The notes below the pieces were generated by a model that did not search any database, was not told the DNA's origin, and was given only the letters and a program-made list of their open reading frames with translations. Positions 5,961-10,314 of a stretch of DNA of 10,314 nucleotides are shown piece by piece. Each line of letters starts with the position of its first letter. The first letter of the stretch is position 1. The stretch is from Pelotomaculum sp. UBA3102 (GTDB taxonomy: Bacteria; Bacillota; Desulfotomaculia; Desulfotomaculales; Pelotomaculaceae). Location: assembly GCA_002365865.1 (NCBI GenBank), contig DFAQ01000005.1:1-10314 (forward strand). Reading direction: 5' to 3'. A program made the translations under genes and the position numbers.

Positions 5961-6845
5961 TTACCAGCCGCGGTCCTGCATCCTGTGCTCCGGGGCGATA
6001 CCGGCAATTTCCAAACCCGGCATTGCCTCATCCAGGTCTTTGGAAACTTCTGCCAGGATCTGCATATCATTAAAATGAGTGGTAGCAGCGACAATTGCCT
6101 TGGCCCGTTGGGCCGGATCTTTTGACTTAAAAATGCCCGAACCGACAAAAATACCGTCGCAACCCAGCTGCATCATCAACGCGGCGTCAGCCGGGGTAGC
6201 GATACCACCGGCGGCAAAGTTAACCACCGGCAGGCACCCCGTTTCTGCCACCTGCACCAACAGCTCGTACGGCGCGCCCATCTCTTTGGCCGTGGACATC
6301 AATTCATCCTTCGGTAAATGCTTGACCCGCCGAATCTCTGCCATCACCATTCTCATGTGCCGGACGGCCTCAACCACATTCCCCGTACCCGGCTCCCCCT
6401 TGGTCCTGATCATGGCAGCGCCTTCACCAATTCTTCTCAGCGCTTCGCCAAGGTTTCTGGCGCCGCAAACAAACGGAACTTTAAAATCATGCTTGTTAAT
6501 GTGATAGTTTTCGTCGGCCGGAGTCAACACTTCGCTCTCGTCTATATAATCAACGCCCAGAGCTTCCAGTATCTGTGCCTCAACAAAATGGCCGATGCGC
6601 ACCTTGGCCATAACCGGAATGGAGACGGCATCCATAATGCTCAGGATAACTGTGGGATCCGCCATTCTGGCCACCCCTCCGGCTGCCCGGATATCGGCAG
6701 GAACTCTTTCCAAAGCCATGACTGCGCAGGCTCCGGCCTCTTCAGCCGTCTTAGCCTGCTCGGAAGTGGTGACGTCCATGATCACGCCGCCCTTCAACAT
6801 TTCCGCCAGTCCCTTTTTAACCCTCCAGGTTCCTTTCTCAGCCAT
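5961..6845 (-). CDS. pdxS: Pyridoxal 5'-phosphate synthase lyase subunit PdxS
   Basis: A 294-residue PdxS/SNZ beta/alpha barrel, the exact usual length. It makes PLP from ribose 5-phosphate, glyceraldehyde 3-phosphate and ammonia supplied by PdxT, in a 12+12 subunit complex. Catalytic residues fall at family positions: Asp24 (VIMDV), Lys81 (PVMAKVRIGH), which forms the first Schiff base, and Lys149 (IRTKGEPGTGNV). The frame is open to an ATG at 6881, but the ATG at 6843-6845 is chosen because GGGAGG (6853-6858) sits 7 bases before it and MAEKGTWRVK is the typical start. Its product PLP is the cofactor of the aminotransferase encoded in the next transcription unit. Confidence 0.98.
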   Translation of the reverse strand: MAEKGTWRVKKGLAEMLKGGVIMDVTTSEQAKTAEEAGACAVMALERVPADIRAAGGVARMADPTVILSIMDAVSIPVMAKVRIGHFVEAQILEALGVDYIDESEVLTPADENYHINKHDFKVPFVCGARNLGEALRRIGEGAAMIRTKGEPGTGNVVEAVRHMRMVMAEIRRVKHLPKDELMSTAKEMGAPYELLVQVAETGCLPVVNFAAGGIATPADAALMMQLGCDGIFVGSGIFKSKDPAQRAKAIVAATTHFNDMQILAEVSKDLDEAMPGLEIAGIAPEHRMQDRGW

Positions 6846-6884
6846 AAAATTGCCTCCCATCAAGCTCACTTTAACTAACAAAGT

Positions 6885-6913
6885 ATTTTACAACAGTTTT
6901 GACTAAAACACAA
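6885..6913 (-). promoter_or_regulatory. Candidate promoter of pdxST
   Basis: The minus strand has TTGTGT (6908-6913), a 17-base spacer and TAAAAT (6885-6890, five of six matches). It lies in the 101-base gap between gyrA and pdxS and would start transcription near 6878, about 33 bases before the ATG. The -35 box is weak. Confidence 0.55.
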
Positions 6914-6921
6914 CCTGCTTA

Positions 6922-6938
6922 CTGGTCAATATTACCAG
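6922..6938 (-). terminator. Very weak candidate terminator after gyrA
   Basis: Eight bases past the gyrA stop the minus strand has CTGGT (6934-6938), a 7-base loop and ACCAG (6922-6926). The nearest T-rich stretch (TTGTGTTTT) lies about nine bases further on. The 5-bp stem makes efficient termination doubtful, so some gyrA transcripts may read into pdxST. Confidence 0.25.
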
Positions 6939-6946
6939 CTGAAACT

Positions 6947-9373
6947 TTAAATTTCGGAAATAACCCTGGCCATCGCCACGACAAAATCGTCCTCACCCAT
7001 ACGCATCAGAGTAACGCCCTGGGTGGCCCGCCCCATAGTGGAAATATCTCCGGCCTTCAGGCGGATCATGATTCCCTCTGAGCTGATCATCATAATCTCT
7101 TCTTCGACTCTGACCACCTGAACCGCCACTACGGGACCGTTTCTCCCCTTATTTTTAATATTTATGATCCCTTTACCGCCCCTTGACTGGGTACGGTATT
7201 CAGAAAGCCTGGTCCGTTTGCCGAAGCCGTTAGCCGTTACGGTGAGCAGAAAGGCCTCCGGAAGCACTGCCTCCATACCGATTACTTCGTCTTCTTCCGA
7301 TAGATTGATCCCCTTTACACCGCGGGCGCCCCGGCCCACCCCACGCACCTCTTCTTCCGAAAAGCGAATGGCCAGTCCGTTTTTGGTGGCCAGAATAATC
7401 TCTTCATCACCCCCGGTAAGCATTACTTCGACCAACGAGTCACCTTCATCCAGGGAGATAGCAATTATTCCGTCCCGGCGGGAAGTGTCGTACTCACTAA
7501 GCCGAGTCTTTTTAACCACCCCGTGCCTGGTGCCCATGAATAAAAACTGTCCGGAACTGAACTCCCGGACAGGTATCACCGTGGTAATAAATTCTCCACT
7601 GCCAATATCCAGGAGGTTAACGATCGCTGTCCCCTTAGCCTGCCGGCCGGCTTCAGGTATCTCATGCACTTTCAAGCGGTATACCTTACCCTTATTTGTA
7701 AAAAAAAGGAAATAATGATGGGTCGTGGTAATAAAGAGATGTCTTAAAAAATCCTCCTTCTTGGTTCCCATGGCTGTTATGCCGCGGCCGCCGCGGCGCT
7801 GGCTGTGGTAGGTATCCAGCGGCATCCTCTTGATATAGCCCTGGTTGGTAATAGTGATTACCGCTTCCTCGTCAGGAATAAGGTCTTCGGCTTCAAACGC
7901 CACGTCTTCGTTTGATATTGCCGTACGGCGCGCATCGGCGAATTTTTTCTTGATTGCCGTAATTTCTTCTTTTATAATTCCCAGCACTTTATGTTCGTCT
8001 GCCAGAACCGAGCGCAGGTAAGCAATTTTTTCTAAAAGCTCCTGATACTCCTGCTCCAGCTTTTCCCGCTCCAGGCCGGTTAACTGCCTTAAGCGCATCT
8101 CCACGATGGCTTCGGCCTGTTTTTCAGACAGACTGAACTTTTCCATCAGTGCTTTCCTGGCAATCTCCGCCGTACGGGAGGCCCGGATGGTTTTGATAAC
8201 CTCATCCAGGTAGGTCAGCGCAATGCGCAGGCCCTCAACTATATGCGCGCGCGCTTCCGCCCTGTTTAATTCAAAGCGGGTACGGCGCACAATGACATCC
8301 TTTTGGTGTTCCAGGTAATAAAACAGGACTTGCTTTAAATTTAAAACCCTTGGCTTCCCGTCCACCAGGGCCAGCATAATCACCCCAAAACTTTCCTGCA
8401 TCTGGGTGTGCTTGTACAGCTGGTTTAACACTACCCGGGGGTTGGCATCCCGCTTGAGCTCGATCACTATGCGCATGCCGCGGCGGTCGGATTCATCACG
8501 CAAGTCGCTGATGCCATCTATCTTTTTATCCTTGACCATTTCGGCAATTTTTTCAATCAACCTGGCTTTATTCACCTGGTAAGGGATCTCACTGACAATG
8601 ATACTGTGTTTTGCAGCACCGGTTTTCTCAATATCTGCCAGGGCCCGGACTTTGATACTGCCCCGGCCGGTATGGTAGGCATTCAGGATCCCTTGCACCC
8701 CCATGATCCTACCGCCCGTGGGAAAGTCCGGCCCGCGGACGACACGCATCAAATCTTTAATTTCCACGTCCGGATTTTCTATCAGCATGACCACCCCGTC
8801 GATGATTTCGCCCAGGTTGTGCGGGGGGATGTTGGTGGCCATACCTACGGCAATGCCTGCCGAACCGTTGACCAATAAATTAGGGACCCGGGAGGGCAGG
8901 ACGATTGGTTCTTCGGTTTTTTCATCGTAGTTGGGTATAAATTCAACCGTATTTTTTTCAATGTCCGCCAGCATCTCCAGGGTAATCCTGGCCATACGCG
9001 CTTCGGTGTAACGCATGGCTGCCGCAGAATCACCGTCCACGGAACCGAAGTTTCCGTGACCGTCCACCAAGGGATAGCGGCAGGAAAAATTTTGGGCCAA
9101 ACGGACCAAAGCATCGTAAACGGCCATGTCCCCGTGGGGGTGGTACTTCGCCAGCACCTCCCCTACAATATAGGCCGACTTACGGTGGGACTTATCCGGC
9201 GTCAACCCTAATTTATGCATGGCGTAAAGAATGCGCCGGTGTACCGGTTTCAGGCCGTCCCGGATGTCCGGTAAAGCCCGCCCTACAATTACGCTCATGG
9301 CGTAGTCCAGATAAGAGTGCTTCATTTCATCCTTTATGTCTATATGAATGACTTTTCCAGTTAAAGACGGCAA
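6947..9373 (-). CDS. gyrA: DNA gyrase subunit A
   Basis: An 808-residue GyrA, the DNA-breaking subunit that with GyrB introduces negative supercoils using ATP. The N-terminal winged-helix/tower part carries the active-site Tyr122 (AAMRYTEARM) next to Arg121, numbered the same as in E. coli. The C-terminal six-blade beta-pinwheel contains the GyrA box QRRGGRG (525-531), which separates GyrA from the topoisomerase IV subunit ParC. The protein ends after the last blade (ARVISEI) without a long acidic tail. In the quinolone region the sequence is HPHGDMAVYD, so position 83 is Met where Ser or Thr is usual; Asp87 is retained. The start is TTG at 9371-9373, supported by GAGGTGA six bases upstream; the next ATG is residue 17 and would cut conserved N-terminal sequence. 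gyrB is not directly upstream within the window. Confidence 0.98.
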   Translation of the reverse strand: MPSLTGKVIHIDIKDEMKHSYLDYAMSVIVGRALPDIRDGLKPVHRRILYAMHKLGLTPDKSHRKSAYIVGEVLAKYHPHGDMAVYDALVRLAQNFSCRYPLVDGHGNFGSVDGDSAAAMRYTEARMARITLEMLADIEKNTVEFIPNYDEKTEEPIVLPSRVPNLLVNGSAGIAVGMATNIPPHNLGEIIDGVVMLIENPDVEIKDLMRVVRGPDFPTGGRIMGVQGILNAYHTGRGSIKVRALADIEKTGAAKHSIIVSEIPYQVNKARLIEKIAEMVKDKKIDGISDLRDESDRRGMRIVIELKRDANPRVVLNQLYKHTQMQESFGVIMLALVDGKPRVLNLKQVLFYYLEHQKDVIVRRTRFELNRAEARAHIVEGLRIALTYLDEVIKTIRASRTAEIARKALMEKFSLSEKQAEAIVEMRLRQLTGLEREKLEQEYQELLEKIAYLRSVLADEHKVLGIIKEEITAIKKKFADARRTAISNEDVAFEAEDLIPDEEAVITITNQGYIKRMPLDTYHSQRRGGRGITAMGTKKEDFLRHLFITTTHHYFLFFTNKGKVYRLKVHEIPEAGRQAKGTAIVNLLDIGSGEFITTVIPVREFSSGQFLFMGTRHGVVKKTRLSEYDTSRRDGIIAISLDEGDSLVEVMLTGGDEEIILATKNGLAIRFSEEEVRGVGRGARGVKGINLSEEDEVIGMEAVLPEAFLLTVTANGFGKRTRLSEYRTQSRGGKGIINIKNKGRNGPVVAVQVVRVEEEIMMISSEGIMIRLKAGDISTMGRATQGVTLMRMGEDDFVVAMARVISEI

Positions 9374-9379
9374 TAACGG

Positions 9380-9386
9380 TCACCTC
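9380..9386 (-). promoter_or_regulatory. Ribosome binding site that decides the gyrA TTG start
   Basis: GAGGTGA on the minus strand is complementary to the 16S 3' end and lies six bases before TTG (9371-9373). No in-frame ATG precedes the conserved N-terminus, so this site supports TTG as the initiator. Confidence 0.8.
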
Positions 9387-9429
9387 TAATAAATATTCCC
9401 TTAGCGGTTACTCGATTACTTATGAAGGA

Positions 9430-9458
9430 ATTATACCAAAATAAACTGGTAGATGCAA
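9430..9458 (-). promoter_or_regulatory. Promoter of gyrA
   Basis: The minus strand has a perfect TATAAT (9430-9435) preceded by TGG, giving an extended -10. TTGCAT (9453-9458) lies 17 bases further upstream. Transcription would start near 9423, giving a leader of about 50 bases. The extended -10 offsets the weak -35. Confidence 0.7.
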
Positions 9459-9483
9459 TTTTATGTAAACATGTGCTGATTAG

Positions 9484-9529
9484 AAAAATTACCGGTGTTG
9501 AAGTTAAGGGCGTTCGACTTCAACACCGG
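9484..9529 (-). terminator. Strong hairpin terminator upstream of gyrA
   Basis: A perfect 13-bp stem is formed by 9517-9529 and 9492-9504, starting CCGGTGTTGAAGT, with a 12-base loop. On the minus strand the tail after the stem reads TAATTTTTC, a T run in the correct place. It would stop transcripts coming from the exported-protein gene and insulate gyrA. The plus-strand side is followed by A residues, so it acts mainly in the minus direction. Confidence 0.75.
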
Positions 9530-9813
9530 GAAAAATTATCAGTTTTAAAAGCAGGCCTGCTTGCAAATCAACCGTTTTAAACTTTAAGTTATACCAATCA
9601 CATTTATTAATCACCAATCACCTGTCATAAACGATCCGGCCGGTAAAGGTTTTTGAAAACCAGGGGATAGAAAACTCTTTTGATCCCGCCTTCATGAACG
9701 CGCCGGTTGATCATTTTAACCGTTTTGCTCCGGGGACATTTTAACCAAGCAAGGGACATCACCCCGTTTCTGTCCTTTTTACTCCATTTTAGTCAGCTTA
9801 CCTCTCCCAATTT
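9530..9813. other. Intergenic stretch with short repeats, no convincing gene
   Basis: These 284 bases hold no recognisable coding region. They contain a 14-base palindrome (AAGCAGGCCTGCTT, 9549-9562), a 9-base direct repeat ACCAATCAC (9593-9601 and 9613-9621) and a 10-base direct repeat CATTTTAACC (9712-9721 and 9737-9746). There is also a GGACA/TGTCC inverted pair (9754-9758 and 9771-9775). A 44-codon minus-strand frame (9625-9759) starts MSLAWLKCPR and ends NLYRPDRL; it matches no family I know and is probably chance. The terminator at 9484-9529 would make this stretch the 3' untranslated part of the message from the 97-residue gene. Confidence 0.6.
9712..9746. repeat. Direct repeats resembling a degenerate insertion-sequence end
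   Basis: CATTTTAACC occurs twice, 25 bases apart, the second copy preceded by GGGGA, and GGGACAT recurs at 9753-9759. Multiple short direct repeats rich in TTTTAACC next to G runs are reminiscent of IS21-family termini. No transposase coding sequence remains in the window. The link to IS21 is from memory and is an inference. Confidence 0.3.
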
Positions 9814-10107
9814 TTAAGGTCCCCTGATAAACCCGGTAAAATATTCTTTCGCTATCAAGGAGGTGATTATCGCTGAAAACTTAATTTGAGAGACGTAATT
9901 ATCAGTAGGCAGAATTACATTTTCCTGAAAAAACATTTTAACTTCTTCCACCAGGACCGGAAATACTCCTTTCACGTCCTGAATAATATGTCCCGTTTTT
10001 TCAGCCGCAGCACCGGCCCAAAAGGCCATGACCAGAAACAAGGCCGTTAAAAGTAAGGATTTTATTTTCTTAATTCCCGGTTGCTGGTAATTCATAACTG
10101 GTCTCAT
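9814..10107 (-). CDS. Small exported protein of unknown function
   Basis: A 97-residue protein I do not recognise. The start ATG at 10105-10107 is preferred over one 12 codons upstream because AAGGGAGCGAAGG lies just before it; a third ATG four codons in is also possible. The N-terminus reads as a signal peptide: basic KKIK (14-17), a hydrophobic core LLLTALFLVMAFWAGAA (19-35) and a possible signal-peptidase I cut after AAA, before EKTGH. The mature part is about 60 residues with an amphipathic VFPVLVEEVKMFF stretch, ILPTDNYVSQIK, and a second mildly hydrophobic segment (FSAIITSLIA). It has no cysteine, so it is not a lipoprotein. It has its own promoter and a downstream terminator and so seems unrelated to gyrA. 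It could be a short secreted protein or the remnant of a longer gene. Confidence 0.6.
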   Translation of the reverse strand: MRPVMNYQQPGIKKIKSLLLTALFLVMAFWAGAAAEKTGHIIQDVKGVFPVLVEEVKMFFQENVILPTDNYVSQIKFSAIITSLIAKEYFTGFIRGP

Positions 10108-10254
10108 AAACCTTCGCTCCCTTAAAATTTTCAATGATGGCAATTAATACCATTAGGTTTTTTGATTACCATACTAGCATACCGGGGCAAGTCCCAAAAT
10201 TATTTAATACATGGAAATAAAGCTTATTTATAGTAAATAACCTTAGTTTGCTTC

Positions 10255-10285
10255 ATTATAATAGGTTTTTCATTGGACGTGACAA
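10255..10285 (-). promoter_or_regulatory. Candidate promoter of the exported-protein gene
   Basis: The minus strand has a perfect TATAAT (10255-10260) with TTGTCA (10280-10285) 19 bases upstream. Shifting the -10 to TATTAT shortens the spacer to 16. The -35 box lies inside a tandem repeat unit. It lies about 150 bases before the ATG. The distance from the start and the non-ideal spacer lower confidence. Confidence 0.45.
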
Positions 10286-10314
10286 GGGGACGTGACAAGC
10301 GTGTCAAGAGAACC
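10275..10314. repeat. Tandem 13-base repeats at the window edge, REP-like
   Basis: GGACGTGACAAG occurs at 10275-10286 and 10288-10299 with a period of 13, followed by a degenerate CGTGTCAAG (10300-10308) and GAGAACC to the edge. On the other strand this reads GGTTCTCTTGACACG followed by TTGTCACGTCC units. Similar GGTTCT...TTGTCAC strings occur as short dispersed repeats in Clostridia, some with REP-associated transposases; that comparison is from memory. The element probably continues beyond the window. Confidence 0.55.

Noticed and set aside
5927..6148. Upstream in-frame extension of pdxT by 74 codons
   Set aside because: It overlaps the end of pdxS in another frame, does not resemble PdxT, and a good ribosome site precedes the MMKIG start at 5926.
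6846..6881. Upstream in-frame extension of pdxS by 12 codons
   Set aside because: The GGGAGG site placed before 6845 and the family length of 294 residues favour the internal ATG.
9625..9759. A 44-codon minus-strand frame (MSLAWLKCPR...)
   Set aside because: It has no recognisable family and overlaps the repeat region; it is likely chance or part of an insertion-sequence scar.
1..10314. Search for CRISPR arrays, defence genes, toxin-antitoxin pairs, prophage or biosynthetic clusters
   Set aside because: No spaced repeats, nucleases, transposases or phage genes were seen; the window is mostly core metabolism and housekeeping.

Overview
The window is about 10.3 kb of bacterial chromosome, and every confident gene lies on the minus strand. 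The gene content points to a Gram-positive anaerobe of the Firmicutes/Clostridia type: a tRNA-sensing T-box leader, the R5P-dependent PdxS/PdxT vitamin B6 pathway, strong GGAGG-type ribosome binding sites, sigma-A-like promoters and intermediate GC. The order gyrA-pdxS-pdxT-aminotransferase-serA-serS recalls the Desulfotomaculum/Pelotomaculum group (Peptococcaceae). That placement is from memory and was not tested by any search.

Layout in the direction of transcription, from high to low coordinates. At 10314-9530 there are short tandem repeats at the window edge, a promoter, a gene for a 97-residue exported protein of unknown function, and about 280 bases of AT-rich intergenic DNA with possible insertion-sequence remnants. 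A strong hairpin terminator (9484-9529) separates this from gyrA, which has its own extended -10 promoter and a TTG start. Next is the pdxS-pdxT pair (PLP synthase) with its own promoter. Then comes a T-box leader of about 260 nt (5013-5270) controlling a class V aminotransferase gene and serA, which are separated by 2 bases. serA ends in a terminator; serS follows from its own near-consensus promoter. Two tRNA-Ser genes (TGA and GCT anticodons) share a promoter. After them come a perfect 28-bp-arm palindrome that starts inside the tRNA acceptor end, and a small zinc-ribbon gene broken by an apparent one-base frameshift.

Much of the window concerns serine. SerA oxidises 3-phosphoglycerate, the PLP-dependent aminotransferase can supply the amino transfer step, PdxST makes the PLP, SerRS charges tRNA-Ser, and two of the tRNA-Ser genes are adjacent. 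The T-box is best explained as sensing uncharged tRNA-Ser: its acceptor-binding bulge (TGGC) complements the GCCA end of both tRNA-Ser genes here. The specifier codon, however, could not be placed cleanly.

I see no convincing new defence, mobile or biosynthetic system. The observations most worth checking are the palindrome fused to the tRNA-Ser 3' end, the T-box specifier, the frameshifted zinc-ribbon gene, the class V aminotransferase as a possible SerC replacement, and Met at position 83 of GyrA.
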